Below, piece after piece: positions 1-11,739 of a stretch of DNA of 58,262 nt. Under the pieces are notes generated by a model, which was given only the letters and a program-made list of their open reading frames with translations, did not search any database and was not told where the DNA came from. This DNA is from an uncultured Microbacteriaceae bacterium (GTDB lineage: Bacteria; Actinomycetota; Actinomycetes; Actinomycetales; Microbacteriaceae): assembly GCA_937124545.1 (NCBI GenBank), contig CAKZKU010000011.1:1-58262 (forward strand), written 5' to 3'. Every line of letters begins with the position of its first letter. The stretch's first letter is position 1. A program made the translations under genes and the position numbers.

Positions 1-1
1 G

Positions 2-74
2 TGGAGCCTAGGAGAATCGAACTCCTGACCTCCTGCTTGCAAAGCAGGCGCTCTACCAATTGAGCTAAGGCCCC
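2..74 (-). tRNA. tRNA-Ala (anticodon TGC)
   Basis: Read on the minus strand this folds into a full cloverleaf of 73 nt. The 7-bp acceptor stem (GGGGCCT with AGGCTCC, one G-U pair) and the TTCGATT T-loop are visible, and the anticodon loop is TTTGCAA with anticodon TGC, reading GCA alanine codons. The discriminator base is A. It lies next to tRNA-Ile beyond gyrA and DUF3566, a pairing that is common in actinobacteria. Confidence 0.96.
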
Positions 75-94
75 TGGGGGTTTATTTAGTTGTG

Positions 95-168
95 TGGGGC
101 TACCAGGACTTGAACCTGGGACCTCTTCGTTATCAGCGAAGCGCTCTAACCGCCTGAGCTATAGCCCC
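95..168 (-). tRNA. tRNA-Ile (anticodon GAT)
   Basis: A minus-strand cloverleaf of 74 nt. The acceptor stem is GGGGCTA with TAGCCCC, the D-arm contains AGCTCAGGCGGTTAGAGC, the anticodon stem is CTTCG/CGAAG and the anticodon is GAT. The T-arm carries GTTCAAGTC. The CCA tail is not encoded: the bases after the discriminator read CAC. The CCA-adding enzyme encoded at 22043 would have to supply it. Confidence 0.96.
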
Positions 169-213
169 CGAGTCCGCGTACGAGAATACCGCACCGGGGC
201 ACAAGCTTCTACC

Positions 214-621
214 TTACTGGTTCGTGAAACCTACCGTAAGACCGCCAGTCAACTTTGCAATCACGTTGTACAGAATCGCGCTTAGTGACCCCAGGACGGT
301 CAGCGATACAAAGTTGATGAGTGCCCCCACCAAACCCAGCAGCGCGACTTGCCCAAAGCTTAGGAGAGCCAGGATGGCCCCTCCACCATCACCGAGGATG
401 TCCCCAACAATTCCCTCGAGCGCTCCGATAACTCCTACTGCGCTCAATAGCGTCCAGCTCAGCAACACAACCAAGAAAACCGATATCGACACCGCCGCTG
501 ATACGAGAGCAGACACCTTGACCGCCGCCCATAAATCGACATAGACGAGATTCAGCCGGACCTGTTTAGCTGCTGGCACTGACGAACGTGCAGCACCACG
601 GGACGGCCCTGTTTCACTCAC
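214..621 (-). CDS. DUF3566 membrane protein
   Basis: This 135-residue protein has a short polar N-terminus of about 20 residues, then [17 protein letters not shown] leading into a first hydrophobic segment (about 35-65). A glycine-rich link is followed by a second long hydrophobic segment (about 82-120). It matches the DUF3566 family in sequence style, length and position: the family sits directly downstream of gyrA in actinobacteria. Its start overlaps the gyrA stop (ATGA type), so it is probably the last gene of the gyrB-gyrA unit. The molecular function is not known. A role at the membrane is all that can be inferred. Confidence 0.85.
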   Translation of the reverse strand: MSETGPSRGAARSSVPAAKQVRLNLVYVDLWAAVKVSALVSAAVSISVFLVVLLSWTLLSAVGVIGALEGIVGDILGDGGGAILALLSFGQVALLGLVGALINFVSLTVLGSLSAILYNVIAKLTGGLTVGFTNQ

Positions 622-3155
622 TCGGCGACCTCACTGTGATCATCATTGTCGGATTCAGCTTCGACACTACCCTCATCGACTACTGCCTTTAGGTTACGTT
701 CGGAATTAGGCGCGATGCCGAGGACCTTGTCATCATCTGCCATTCGGGCAAACACCACTCCCATGGTGTCGCGCCCCTTAGCGGGAACCTCATCGACACC
801 GGATCGAACGACTTTTCCACTCTCGAGGACCACAAGAACTTCATCCTCGTCGCCGACGATTAAGGCACCGGCAAGCGCCCCCCTCGTCTCGGAAAGCTTG
901 GCAACCTTAATTCCGATTCCACCGCGCTGTTGGACCCTGTAGTGCTCCACGCCTGTTCGCTTGGCATAGCCCCCTTCGGTTACGACAAATACGTAACCGC
1001 TGTCGGTAACGACAGAGGCCGAAAGCAGCTGGTCCTCTCCACGGAAGTGCATGCCCCGAACACCGGCAGTGGAGCGCCCCATCGGGCGAAGACTTGAATC
1101 AGTGGCGCTGAAACGCAGGGACATTCCTGCGCGCGAGACCAGCAGTACGTCATCGCCCTCGTTGGCCAGCATGGCCGCAACTAATTGGTCGTCCTCTTTG
1201 AGGTTGATGGCGATAATCCCCCCGGCCCGGTTGGTGTCGTACTGGGTGAGTGCCGTTTTTTTCACCATCCCGCCCTGTGTAGCAAGCACAAGATATTGGG
1301 CCGCTTCATAGTCAGCGATATCAAGGATCTGGGCGATTTCTTCGCCGGGCTGAAGAGCTAAAAGGTTGGCGACGTGCTGTCCCTTCGCGTCACGCCCAGC
1401 TTCCTGGACTTCATAGGCTTTGGCCCGATAAACCCGGCCCGTGTTCGTGAAGAAGAGCAACCATCGGTGCGTTGTGGAGACAAAGAAGTGCTCCACAACG
1501 TCGTCGGCTCGCAATTGGGCGCCTTTAACCCCTTTACCGCCGCGGTGTTGGCTTCGATAGTTATCACTGCGGGTTCGCTTGATGTACCCACCGCGAGTGA
1601 CGGAAATCACCATTTCTTCTTCAGGAATCAAATCTTCGTTTGTCATCCCGCCATCGAATCCCATAAGAATTTCGGTCCGACGGTCATCCCCGTAGCGATC
1701 GGTAATCTCCGAAAGCTCCTCCGAAACAATCGTGCGTTGACGTTCTTCGCTTCCCAAGATGGACTTGTAGTCGGCAATCAGTCTTTCTAGCTCAGCCGCC
1801 TGGTCCACGATTTTCTGGCGTTCCATCGCCGCCAGTCGACGCAACTGAAGGTTGAGAATGGCAAGAGCTTGCTCCTCGTCAACCCCCAGCAGTTTTTGAA
1901 GGCCTTCTTTTGCTTCGTCGACTGTGGGCGATTTGCGGATAAGGGCAATCACATCGTCGAGCGCATCCAAAGCCTTGAGGTACCCGCGCAAGATATGCGC
2001 ATCGGCCTCTGCTTTGTCCAGCCGGAACTGCGTGCGCCGGACAATGACCTCAATCTGATGTGCGACCCAGTAGCTAATGAAGGCATCAAGCGTGAGGGTG
2101 CGCGGGACACCGTCAACGATGGCCAACATATTGGCGCCAAAGTTCTCCTGCAGTGACGTGTGCTTGTAGAGATTGTTCAGCACGACTTTGGCGACAGCGT
2201 CACGCTTGAGCACAATCACCAAGCGTTGGCCGGTCCGACCCGATGTCTCGTCCCGGATGTCGGCGATTCCGGTGATTTTTCCTTCCTTCACCAGATCGGC
2301 AATCTTAATGGCCAAGTTGTCGGGGTTCACTTGGTAGGGAAGCTCCGTAACAACAAGACACGTCCGGTTCTGAATCTCCTCGACCGTCACCACCGCACGC
2401 ATAGTGATGGAGCCGCGTCCTGTCTTGTAGGCATCAACAATCCCGTTGTTGCCGAGTATCTGGGCGCCAGTGGGAAAATCAGGCCCCTTAACAATGGTGA
2501 GAGCCGCGGAGAGTAACTCTTCGGTCGTTGCGTCGGGGTGCGCAAGGTGCCACTGCGCTGCTTCGGCTACCTCGCGGAGGTTGTGGGGAGGGATATTGGT
2601 CGCCATACCCACGGCAATACCCACAGAACCGTTGACCAACAAGTTGGGAAACCGACTGGGCAAGATACTGGGCTCTTGAGTCCGCCCGTCATAGTTTTCC
2701 TGGAAATTAACGGTGTCTTCCTCGATGTCGCGCACCATCTCGAGGGCAAGATTGGCCATCTTCGTCTCGGTATACCGGGGCGCAGCAGCCCCATCGTTCC
2801 CCGGGCTACCAAAGTTTCCCTGACCTGCCGCCAGCGGATACCGCATACTCCAGGGTTGGACAAGACGCACGAGCGCGTCGTAGATAGCCGAGTCACCGTG
2901 GGGGTGAAATTTTCCCATCACGTCGCCGACAACACGAGAACACTTCGAGAATGCTTTATCCGGGCGGTAGCCACCGTCGTACATGGCATAGAGCACCCGG
3001 CGATGGACCGGTTTCAGGCCATCGCGAACGTCGGGCAACGCACGCCCGACAATCACACTCATGGCGTAGTCGAGATAACTGCGTTGCATCTCGACCTGAA
3101 TGTCGACCTGATCTACCCGATCACTGCGAACGGGGGTGTTGTCTGAGTCAGTCAC
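618..3155 (-). CDS. gyrA: DNA gyrase subunit A
   Basis: GyrA is the DNA-breaking and rejoining subunit of gyrase, which introduces negative supercoils using ATP hydrolysed by GyrB. The 845-residue protein has the winged-helix/tower breakage-reunion domain with catalytic Tyr128 in PRYTE. The C-terminal beta-pinwheel carries a GyrA-box variant QHRGGKG near residue 540. The quinolone region reads GDSAIYD (87-93), with Ser89 and Asp93 at the positions of E. coli Ser83 and Asp87, so it looks like the sensitive form. The start is GTG with AGGA upstream, 9 bp after the gyrB stop. The C-terminus ends in an acidic tail. Confidence 0.98.
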   Translation of the reverse strand: MTDSDNTPVRSDRVDQVDIQVEMQRSYLDYAMSVIVGRALPDVRDGLKPVHRRVLYAMYDGGYRPDKAFSKCSRVVGDVMGKFHPHGDSAIYDALVRLVQPWSMRYPLAAGQGNFGSPGNDGAAAPRYTETKMANLALEMVRDIEEDTVNFQENYDGRTQEPSILPSRFPNLLVNGSVGIAVGMATNIPPHNLREVAEAAQWHLAHPDATTEELLSAALTIVKGPDFPTGAQILGNNGIVDAYKTGRGSITMRAVVTVEEIQNRTCLVVTELPYQVNPDNLAIKIADLVKEGKITGIADIRDETSGRTGQRLVIVLKRDAVAKVVLNNLYKHTSLQENFGANMLAIVDGVPRTLTLDAFISYWVAHQIEVIVRRTQFRLDKAEADAHILRGYLKALDALDDVIALIRKSPTVDEAKEGLQKLLGVDEEQALAILNLQLRRLAAMERQKIVDQAAELERLIADYKSILGSEERQRTIVSEELSEITDRYGDDRRTEILMGFDGGMTNEDLIPEEEMVISVTRGGYIKRTRSDNYRSQHRGGKGVKGAQLRADDVVEHFFVSTTHRWLLFFTNTGRVYRAKAYEVQEAGRDAKGQHVANLLALQPGEEIAQILDIADYEAAQYLVLATQGGMVKKTALTQYDTNRAGGIIAINLKEDDQLVAAMLANEGDDVLLVSRAGMSLRFSATDSSLRPMGRSTAGVRGMHFRGEDQLLSASVVTDSGYVFVVTEGGYAKRTGVEHYRVQQRGGIGIKVAKLSETRGALAGALIVGDEDEVLVVLESGKVVRSGVDEVPAKGRDTMGVVFARMADDDKVLGIAPNSERNLKAVVDEGSVEAESDNDDHSEVAE

Positions 3156-3164
3156 CGTGGGGTC

Positions 3165-5132
<1,968 letters not shown>

Positions 5133-5191
5133 TTAAGCTCCTGAGTTTCGCGTTCGGTGTAGAAAATTTCCCACCGTCAAACGCCTGTCTC

Positions 5192-5197
5192 ATTCTA
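5192..5197 (-). promoter_or_regulatory. Possible gyrB -10 element
   Basis: The minus strand reads TAGAAT about 63 bp before the gyrB ATG, inside the 144-bp dciA-gyrB spacer. It fits the actinobacterial TAnnnT -10 pattern, but no good -35 hexamer is seen at 16-18 bp, so this is weak. The rest of the spacer is AT-rich near 5240-5260 and holds no gene. Confidence 0.35.
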
Positions 5198-5273
5198 TCG
5201 AGCGCAGCGACAAAGAAACGGGATTTAGCGTCTCTGAGGGGATAATTTTTTGTTCCCCACCAATTACGTCTCG

Positions 5274-5741
5274 TTAGCCGTAAGTATCGCGCGGGCCACG
5301 CCCTGGAACCGAGCGGGTGCCGTGTTTCCACGAGGGGGCACCCGGCCCCTTAATCGCCACTTCGGTAATTCCCGCCTGCGGGAACCGTGCTTGCAGTGAA
5401 TCAAGCAGTGTTGTTTTCATCAATCGCAACTGGGTCGCCCAAGCGCTGGAATCGCAGGACACTTCTAAAACACCGTCTGCAGCGCCGGTTGGGGAGGCGT
5501 GGTGGGCCAGGTCGTCGCCCACAACATCGGCCCATTCTGCTAACAATTCAGCCTGCGCCAGCGGCAGTTCCCACCCCATTGTGTGCTCCAGAACACCCAA
5601 GGCTTCTGCCATTGACCCCGGATCTCGTCCCTCAGTAAACGGGCGGGACCCTTCGGTCTCGGTGCCTCGCGTTGTCGCACGATAGCCACCGAATTTTTGG
5701 CGTAATCTGCGATAAACCGCTCGTGGTTCATCAAAGCTCAT
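5274..5741 (-). CDS. DciA-like DUF721 protein
   Basis: A 155-residue DUF721 protein lies between recF and gyrB, the standard place for this family in actinobacteria (Rv0004-like). The DUF721 core runs from about residue 45 to 140 and includes WELPLAQAELLAEWADVVGDDLA and a conserved SSAWATQLRLM. DUF721 proteins include DciA, which helps load the replicative helicase DnaB in bacteria lacking DnaC. That role is known for the family and only inferred here. The basic N-terminal 30 residues may contact DNA. The start codon overlaps the recF stop by 4 nt, suggesting coupled translation. Confidence 0.85.
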   Translation of the reverse strand: MSFDEPRAVYRRLRQKFGGYRATTRGTETEGSRPFTEGRDPGSMAEALGVLEHTMGWELPLAQAELLAEWADVVGDDLAHHASPTGAADGVLEVSCDSSAWATQLRLMKTTLLDSLQARFPQAGITEVAIKGPGAPSWKHGTRSVPGRGPRDTYG

Positions 5742-6853
5742 CGCCTCGTCACCTGACCTTGAGAAACATCAAACGAAACGCCGGTTAGTTCCGCGGGTAG
5801 GTCCTCTTCAACAGCCGAAGTTACAAGAAGCTGTTCGTAATCAGAGACAACGGATACCAACCTTGCTCGTCGATGGGCGTCTAGCTCTGCAAAAACGTCG
5901 TCAAGAATAATGATGGGATCACCACTAGATCGCTCTTGCCTCAGCCATGCCGCAACGCCAAGCCTCAATGACAGAGCGAGTGACCACGTCTCACCCTGAC
6001 TGGCATGGGTCCGAGCCGGGCGCCCATCAATAAAAAGATCGATATCGTCTCGTTGAGGTCCCACCAACGTGAGCCCGCGGTCACGTTCCGCAGACGATAC
6101 CTCCAGGATCGCTTGGGCCAGCTGGTTTTCCAGCTCCGCTCTTGTCATTCCTAGGTCGGCGTCAAAGCCTTTTGCCTGATAACTGGCGGTAATCAACTGC
6201 CCCGACGCCAACTTTTCGTATGCATCGGAGATATGCCGCGCCACATAACCCCAGGATGCCATCCGGTGATAGACGATATCTGCCGCCAAAGCCACAAATG
6301 ACGCGTTCCAAACCTCCAAGGTCGACGTGTCTGCTGTTCGAGATGCAGTTCTCAAAGATTTCAGCAAACTGTTTCGCTGTCGCAGAACTTTGTCAAAATC
6401 CGCATAAACACCGGCCATCGCAGGTGAGGTTGCAACCACAAGGTCGTCGAGAAACTGTCGTCGGAAACCCGGTTCTCCCCTCACTAAAGAGGAGTCCTCC
6501 GGCGCAAACATCACGGCGGAGACCCATCGAGGAACCTCAGCTAACTTTGCCGAATTCCCCGACACTGTTGCCTCGTTCGTACCATTTCGCTTTAGGGTGA
6601 TTCCCACCGAGACATCACGAGTGCCGTGAGCAAAGGTCCCGTAGATGGTTGCTTGATCCGAGCCATCGCCAATCAACGCAGCAGACCCGCTCACGCGATG
6701 CGAGGAGAGGTGAGCGAGAAACCGTACTGCTTCTACAACATTCGTTTTTCCTTGACCATTCGGCCCGATTAGAACATTTACACCTTGTTGAAAAAGCAGT
6801 GACGACCGGTGATGATTGCGCCACCCGACCAGGTCTAACTGGCTAATCCACAC
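5738..6853 (-). CDS. recF: DNA replication/repair protein RecF
   Basis: RecF is an SMC-like ABC ATPase that helps load RecA at gaps during recombinational repair. The 371-residue protein has the Walker A motif GPNGQGKT (residues 30-37), an ABC-type signature in SQGETWSLALSLRLG near 285 and Walker B with D-loop in IIILDDVFAELD near 320. It begins with GTG, 10 bp after the dnaN stop, and runs into dciA with a 4-nt overlap, so dnaN-recF-dciA is probably one transcript. Confidence 0.96.
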   Translation of the reverse strand: MWISQLDLVGWRNHHRSSLLFQQGVNVLIGPNGQGKTNVVEAVRFLAHLSSHRVSGSAALIGDGSDQATIYGTFAHGTRDVSVGITLKRNGTNEATVSGNSAKLAEVPRWVSAVMFAPEDSSLVRGEPGFRRQFLDDLVVATSPAMAGVYADFDKVLRQRNSLLKSLRTASRTADTSTLEVWNASFVALAADIVYHRMASWGYVARHISDAYEKLASGQLITASYQAKGFDADLGMTRAELENQLAQAILEVSSAERDRGLTLVGPQRDDIDLFIDGRPARTHASQGETWSLALSLRLGVAAWLRQERSSGDPIIILDDVFAELDAHRRARLVSVVSDYEQLLVTSAVEEDLPAELTGVSFDVSQGQVTRR

Positions 6854-6863
6854 GGAGAAGCTC

Positions 6864-8009
6864 TCAGCGCATCAATAAATTAGGCTGCAAAAGATAGCGG
6901 TATCCCTCTGTGTGATCGCCATCTTTGGCCGCTTGCGCTGTCAACAAAACCGGCCCGGGCTTATTTGGATTATCGGTTTGCGTGAAAGCAACCCGCACGA
7001 ACTCGCTATGGGTTGCAGTAAGGCCGTCAATTAAAAATTGTGGTTTCAATGAAACAACACACTCTTTGCCAACTAGGTGCCCATCAATTTCCTCAGAAGC
7101 CTGAGCCTGTTCGGAACCCAGTGCTTCAAGTGCGACGCCATCCGGCCCGAACGAATACCGAAGGGGGGCTTCGCGCTCGAGCACCAGCGCGACGCGTCGA
7201 GTTGCTTCGATCAAATCCTGAGTACTGACGACCGCATAGTCAGGCGTGGACTCAGGGAACAACTTTTGAACTGGCGGGAAGGAACCCTTGATCAACAGGG
7301 TCGTGACAGTTCTTTGCTCACTGCTAAACGCCACTAACTCTCGGTCCCCGCCGGTGCTGAGAGTAATTGTGAGCTTCGGCGTGTGAGCAAAAGTCTTGCC
7401 AATTTCCGAAAGGGTTCGCGACGGAATGAGAGCCTGGATCCCTTCAGCACTCACATCCTCCCCCGACCACGACAACTGCTTGGCTGCCACTCGATAGCGG
7501 TCAGTAGCCATCATCACCAACGCCGTCGACGAGACCTCTAGCAAAACCCCGGTGATAACGGGGGTGACGTCATCGCGCGACGCGGCCGGGGCCACCTGAC
7601 CTACAGCTTGAGAGAAGTCTTCACCAGACACAACTCCAGCGACTCCGTCAACCTCGGGGAGGTTGGGGTATTCCTCAACCGGCATCGTCGCCAACGAGAA
7701 TTTTGCTGAACCAGAAACAACCGAGACTGACGAGCCCGACAAAGTAAGCGAGACGCTCTCCTCGGGCAGACGCTGAGCAATCTCAGACAACAGTCGACCC
7801 GAGACCAATACCTTGCCCGGCTGATCGATAGTCGCCGCTACCTTTGTAGTTGCCGAAACCTCATAGTCGAATGAAGAAATCGTCACCGAACCGTCTGCAG
7901 CCGAAATCAGCACACCGCTCAATATGGGCAGCGTAGTGCGCTGGGGCAAGAGTTTTACAGCAAACGAAACAGCTTCACTGAAAACATCCTTGTTGACTTC
8001 AAACTTCAC
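6864..8009 (-). CDS. dnaN: DNA polymerase III beta sliding clamp
   Basis: The beta clamp tethers DNA polymerase III to the template. The 381-residue protein has the three repeated clamp folds and family motifs such as KLLPQRTTLPILSGVLI near the N-terminus and a C-terminal YLLQPNLLMR. The start is GTG with AGTAGG upstream. It is the first gene of the leftward group after the dnaN-dnaA spacer, the usual place at bacterial origins. Confidence 0.97.
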   Translation of the reverse strand: MKFEVNKDVFSEAVSFAVKLLPQRTTLPILSGVLISAADGSVTISSFDYEVSATTKVAATIDQPGKVLVSGRLLSEIAQRLPEESVSLTLSGSSVSVVSGSAKFSLATMPVEEYPNLPEVDGVAGVVSGEDFSQAVGQVAPAASRDDVTPVITGVLLEVSSTALVMMATDRYRVAAKQLSWSGEDVSAEGIQALIPSRTLSEIGKTFAHTPKLTITLSTGGDRELVAFSSEQRTVTTLLIKGSFPPVQKLFPESTPDYAVVSTQDLIEATRRVALVLEREAPLRYSFGPDGVALEALGSEQAQASEEIDGHLVGKECVVSLKPQFLIDGLTATHSEFVRVAFTQTDNPNKPGPVLLTAQAAKDGDHTEGYRYLLQPNLLMR

Positions 8010-8355
8010 GGTTACCTACTTGTCGGGGCTTCTTGCGGGTACTTGATTGTGCCACAAAGCTGGTTTCTGTGCGCCAGTGGGTTATTGGTGAATGAATAGA
8101 TTTAAATTTGATTAATAGCCATAACTGTTGGGGATAAGTGTGGAACCAACAGTGGGATCTCTTCCCAAGCGGAAACTACAACCTTGTTAGATGTGGAGAG
8201 GCTGTCCAAGAGGTTGTGGATAAAAATGGCCCTAACGGGCAAGGGCCATTTCTTTCGCCGAGGTCTGTGGACTTATGTGGCGTTTCTTCCACTAAAGACT
8301 CACAACCGTCCACAAGTTATCCACAGTGTGGGAAACCTTCAAGTTGAAGTTAGGT
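8010..8355. other. Probable chromosomal origin oriC
   Basis: This 346-bp gene-free spacer between dnaA and dnaN holds DnaA boxes: perfect TTATCCACA at 8317-8325 (plus) and 8214-8222 (minus), an 8/9 match at 8129-8137 (minus, TTATCCCCA) and a 7/9 match at 8192-8200 (minus). An AT-rich stretch at about 8088-8125 (including AGATTTAAATTTGATTAATA) is a candidate unwinding element. The flank is the classical origin context, and transcription diverges from this neighbourhood. Short open frames inside it look like chance. Confidence 0.85.
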
Positions 8356-9762
8356 TTATGGCGCGTAACTGTTTGATTGTTTGATACGGCTCGTAAGCTC
8401 GGTGACCTGATTGTAGATAGATCGGCGCTCCTTCATGAGCTCCCCGATTTTTTTGTTGGCGTACATCACAGTGGTGTGGTCTCTGTTGCCAAACAGCTGC
8501 CCAATCTTTGGCAGAGATAGGTTCGTCATCTCGCGGCACAGATACATGGCGACTTGGCGGGCCAAAGCAATTGCCTGTGATCGGGATGAGCCATAAAGGT
8601 CGTCCACGCTGAGTTGGTAAAAACCGGCGGCAATATTGATAATTTCGGCAGGCGACACCACGTTGGTGTCTTCGGTGAGTACCAAATCTTTCAAAACGGA
8701 CTGGGCCAGCTGCATATCGATTGGCGCCTGGTTCAAGTTGGAAAACGCGGTCACTCGGATAAGTGCACCCTCAAGTTCACGAATGTTAGAAGATACTTTC
8801 GAGGCCATGTACTCCATGACCTCGTCATTGATATCTATCTGTTCACTAGCCGCTTTCTTCCGGAGAATCGCGATTCGTGTTTCTAAATCTGGGGCCTGGA
8901 CGTCAGTAATCAGACCCCACTCGAACCGGGACCGCATACGGTCTTCAAACCCTGTCAACTGTTTGGGTGGGAGGTCGCTGGTCACGACCACCTGTTTGTT
9001 GTGGTCGTGAAGAGTGTTGAAGGTGTGGAAGAAGGCCTCCTGTGTGGAGTCTTTACCTTGAAGGAACTGGATGTCGTCGATCAGCAAAATGTCGATCTCG
9101 CGGTAGCGCGCCTGAAATTCTGGTCCCCTATTGTTCGCAATCGAGTTGATGAAATCGTTTGTGAACTCCTCTGAACTGACATATCGCACCCGACAACCCT
9201 TGAACATGCTGGTTGCGTAGTGGCCAATTGCGTGAAGTAGGTGGGTTTTTCCCAACCCGGAACCGCCGTAGATGAAGAGTGGGTTGTACGCCTTTGCTGG
9301 TGCTTCCGCCACGGCAACTGCTGCCGCGTGCGAGAAACGATTTGAGGACCCGATCACAAAATTATCGAAACTGTATTTCTGATTGAGGCGCGACTGATCG
9401 GGCATTGCCATCGCTGGTTGAGGCGGATCTATCGGGGCCACGGCCTCCATCGGCACATCATCGTGGGCAGGAAGCTGAAGGACGTCACTCTCAATGTCCG
9501 GGTTCACGACGATGGCAAAGCTGCTCACCCCGGAATCCTCGGTGCTTTCTAGGGCCGTCAACAGAGGTAGACGCACCCGCTGTTCCAGCATTCCGCGGGT
9601 GAGCTCATTGGGGACCTCGAGGTAAAGAACCCCGGCCATGACACCTCGAGGTTCTACAAGGTCGAGAAATCCCCACAGTTGAGGGGTGATCCTGGTGTCG
9701 GTGGTGAGGTGGCTTTGAACGCTGTTCCACAGTTCAGTGACGTCCGTTTCGGTAGAGCTCAC
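8356..9762 (-). CDS. dnaA: Chromosomal replication initiator DnaA
   Basis: DnaA binds DnaA boxes and melts the origin. Seen in order are an N-terminal domain I starting LWNSVQSHL, a short linker, the AAA+ domain with Walker A GGSGLGKT and Walker B DILLIDDIQF, and the DNA-binding domain with the signature NRDHTTVMYANKKI near the C-terminus. I start it at GTG 9762 (468 residues) because AAGGGG lies about 8 nt upstream. An in-frame TTG at 9795 would add 11 residues with no ribosome site. DnaA boxes in its own upstream region suggest autoregulation. Confidence 0.97.
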   Translation of the reverse strand: MSSTETDVTELWNSVQSHLTTDTRITPQLWGFLDLVEPRGVMAGVLYLEVPNELTRGMLEQRVRLPLLTALESTEDSGVSSFAIVVNPDIESDVLQLPAHDDVPMEAVAPIDPPQPAMAMPDQSRLNQKYSFDNFVIGSSNRFSHAAAVAVAEAPAKAYNPLFIYGGSGLGKTHLLHAIGHYATSMFKGCRVRYVSSEEFTNDFINSIANNRGPEFQARYREIDILLIDDIQFLQGKDSTQEAFFHTFNTLHDHNKQVVVTSDLPPKQLTGFEDRMRSRFEWGLITDVQAPDLETRIAILRKKAASEQIDINDEVMEYMASKVSSNIRELEGALIRVTAFSNLNQAPIDMQLAQSVLKDLVLTEDTNVVSPAEIINIAAGFYQLSVDDLYGSSRSQAIALARQVAMYLCREMTNLSLPKIGQLFGNRDHTTVMYANKKIGELMKERRSIYNQVTELTSRIKQSNSYAP

Positions 9763-9783
9763 GGAATCACCCCTTCGGATTTC

Positions 9784-9857
9784 TGTGGAGAACAATCTTG
9801 ATAACGCTAAATGACGGCTGGTAACAGAACATTAGAGTAGCGCCAGGCTGTGGATAA
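9784..9857. promoter_or_regulatory. DnaA boxes in the dnaA-rpmH spacer
   Basis: A perfect DnaA box on the minus strand (TGTGGATAA read on plus) lies at 9849-9857, and an 8/9 box (TGTGGAGAA) lies at 9784-9792 just before the dnaA start. DnaA boxes upstream of dnaA usually mediate autorepression. The perfect box also sits about 20 bp upstream of the rpmH -35, so it could affect both directions. Confidence 0.65.
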
Positions 9858-9875
9858 CTAAAATTCGCTGACGGG

Positions 9876-9904
9876 TTGACCACACGGAGACTGGCGCGTA
9901 TCCT
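9876..9904 (+). promoter_or_regulatory. rpmH operon promoter
   Basis: A -35 TTGACC (9876-9881) and a -10 TATCCT (9899-9904) are separated by exactly 17 bp. Transcription would start near 9911, giving a leader of about 57 nt for rpmH-rnpA-yidD-yidC. Confidence 0.65.
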
Positions 9905-9967
9905 GAAGTGTTGCCCGTTGGGCCAGTTTTTCTTGGATTTTCTCCAAGCCAGTATCGAGGAGTTCTC

Positions 9968-10105
9968 ATGAGTAAGCGTACGTTCCAGCCCAACAACCGT
10001 CGGCGAGCTAAAGTGCACGGCTTCCGTCTGCGTATGCGTACCCGTGCTGGTCGCGCGATTTTGGCCGCTCGCCGTCGCAAGGGCCGCACCTCCCTCTCGG
10101 CCTAG
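9968..10105 (+). CDS. rpmH: 50S ribosomal protein L34
   Basis: This 45-residue, very basic protein beginning [19 protein letters not shown] is a clear L34 of the 50S subunit. It lies in the conserved order dnaA/rpmH/rnpA. The ATG at 9968 is chosen because the family starts MSKRT. Upstream in-frame codons are not conserved. A promoter lies at 9876-9904. Confidence 0.97.
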   Translation: MSKRTFQPNNRRRAKVHGFRLRMRTRAGRAILAARRRKGRTSLSA

Positions 10106-10116
10106 GGCTATTTCCC

Positions 10117-10452
10117 GTGTTGCCGCGGGTCCATCGAATTGTTTCGGGAGCGGAGCTCCGTGACGTGCAACGCCGCGGGCGCAAAGTCTCGGCGTCCTGC
10201 TTTGTAATGGCGGTCGCTCACTCAGGTCCCGATTTCCCTTCCACGTGGGGCTTCGTTGTCTCGAAGAAGGTGGGCAACGCGGTGGTGAGAAACCGTGTCA
10301 AGCGCAGACTTCGCGAGTTAGCTGCACAGACTCTCACAGCACACCCGACAGGCATGCGCGGTGTGGTGCGGGCGCTTCCCGCCAGCGGCGCGAGTAGTTT
10401 TGCCCAATTGGCCCAGGACTGGGACGAAGCGATAGCGCAGGTAGCTAGGTGA
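10117..10452 (+). CDS. rnpA: Ribonuclease P protein component
   Basis: This basic protein partner of RNase P RNA matures the 5' ends of tRNAs. The 111-residue protein has the family pattern, with SKKVGNAVVRNRVKRRLREL (about 49-68) matching the RNR signature, and starts MLPRVHRI as is typical in actinobacteria. The start is GTG at 10117. It lies 11 bp after rpmH and overlaps yidD by 4 nt (GTGA). Confidence 0.96.
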   Translation: MLPRVHRIVSGAELRDVQRRGRKVSASCFVMAVAHSGPDFPSTWGFVVSKKVGNAVVRNRVKRRLRELAAQTLTAHPTGMRGVVRALPASGASSFAQLAQDWDEAIAQVAR

Positions 10453-10751
10453 GCCGGTTTGGGCGGGAGTTTCTTCTCTTGCCGCGAAACGTGGCTCTGG
10501 CTCTTCTCCTTGCGTATCGAAAGGTGATCTCGCCGTTGTATGGCCAGGTATGCAGGTACTACCCCAGCTGTTCGCTTTATACACTCAGGGCAATCCAACA
10601 CAGGGGAGCCGTGTGGGGAATAGGCTTAGGAGCGATTCGCATCGTCCGCTGTAACCCTTGGGCCCGTGGCGGGATTGATGATCCTCCTTCAGAGTTGAAA
10701 GCTTTATACGAAATATCGGCGCTCGGGTTCGTGCGTCCGAAGGGAAGGTAA
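10449..10751 (+). CDS. yidD: Membrane protein insertion efficiency factor YidD
   Basis: This 100-residue protein contains the YidD signature: an amphipathic helix, YRKVISPL, then CRYYPSCSLYTLRAIQHRGAV and RCNPWARGGIDDPP near 70-80. YidD assists YidC/Sec-dependent insertion at the inner face of the membrane. The start is a GTG overlapping the rnpA stop. It ends 4 bp before yidC, its functional partner. Confidence 0.94.
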   Translation: MSRFGREFLLLPRNVALALLLAYRKVISPLYGQVCRYYPSCSLYTLRAIQHRGAVWGIGLGAIRIVRCNPWARGGIDDPPSELKALYEISALGFVRPKGR

Positions 10752-10755
10752 GCCC

Positions 10756-11739
10756 GTGGAATTTTTCGACACGATTTTGTGGCCTATTCGATGGGTCATC
10801 GAGGCTGTGCTCGCCGGAGCGCACCAGGGTCTTGAGTTCCTGGGGATGGAGCCCACCTCTGGAGCCGCTTGGTTTCTTTCGATCGCGACTTTGGTCCTCA
10901 TCGTCCGGGCAGCACTAATTCCGGTCTTCGTCCGCCAAATTCGCAGCCAACGTCGCATGATGGAGATTGCGCCAGAGCTCAAGAAAATTCAGGACAAATA
11001 CAAAGGCAAGAAGGACCAGTTCTCCCGGGAAGCGATGTCCCGAGAAACCATGGCCTTATACGGAAAAGCGGGGACAAACCCGTTTTCGTCCTGCCTTCCC
11101 CTCTTGCTTCAGATGCCAATCTTCTTCGGGCTTTTCCGTGTACTGAGCACCGCAGCGGAAGGGCGTGCCGGCGTATCGTTCATGACCCAGGACTTGGCCG
11201 AGCAGTTTGGCCAGGCAGCGTTGTTCGGCCTGGCACCCTTGCAGGCCACAATGGCTTTCGCGTTCAGCGATGCGTCTACGCTGTCGTCCTCTGCAACCGT
11301 GGCGGTTATTGCGACGGCAGCTGTGATGGTTGTGTTGATGTCCGCCTCTCAGTTCGTGACACAGCTACAGATCATGTCGAAGAATCAGTCTCCGGCAATG
11401 AAAGAAAGCCCGATGTATCGCCAGCAGCGCATCCTGCTGTACATGCTTCCTTTGGTGTTCTTGTTCTCGGGCGTCTACTTCTCTCTCGGTGTGATGACCT
11501 ACTGGTTGGTGTCTAACTTCTGGACTATGGGTCAGCAGTTTGTGGTGATCCGTAACATGCCGACGCCGGGCAGCGACGCAGCCAAGGCGCGCGACGCGCG
11601 CCTGGCCAAGAAACGGGAGCGTAAAGGGATTGTTCTCATTGAGGACGATGGAGCTGAAGAAGAAGCCGAAGAGCCTAAGCAACGTCAACAGCCGGTCAGT
11701 AAAGACCGCGCAAAGAAGAAGAAAAAGAAGAGGAAGTAA
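10756..11739 (+). CDS. yidC: Membrane protein insertase YidC/Oxa1
   Basis: YidC inserts proteins into the cytoplasmic membrane, alone or with SecYEG. The 327-residue protein is the short Gram-positive type: one N-terminal hydrophobic segment, an amphipathic region (RQIRSQRRMMEIAPELKKIQ), then SCLPLLLQMPIFFGLFRVL and further membrane segments up to about residue 260. A lysine-rich C-terminal tail (KKKKKKRK) probably binds ribosomes. The GTG start follows yidD. The stop overlaps the next ATG as TAATG. Confidence 0.96.
   Translation: MEFFDTILWPIRWVIEAVLAGAHQGLEFLGMEPTSGAAWFLSIATLVLIVRAALIPVFVRQIRSQRRMMEIAPELKKIQDKYKGKKDQFSREAMSRETMALYGKAGTNPFSSCLPLLLQMPIFFGLFRVLSTAAEGRAGVSFMTQDLAEQFGQAALFGLAPLQATMAFAFSDASTLSSSATVAVIATAAVMVVLMSASQFVTQLQIMSKNQSPAMKESPMYRQQRILLYMLPLVFLFSGVYFSLGVMTYWLVSNFWTMGQQFVVIRNMPTPGSDAAKARDARLAKKRERKGIVLIEDDGAEEEAEEPKQRQQPVSKDRAKKKKKKRK

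Noticed and set aside
8138..8384. Short open frames inside the dnaN-dnaA spacer
   Set aside because: They overlap DnaA boxes and run into the dnaA 3' end, with no conserved features.
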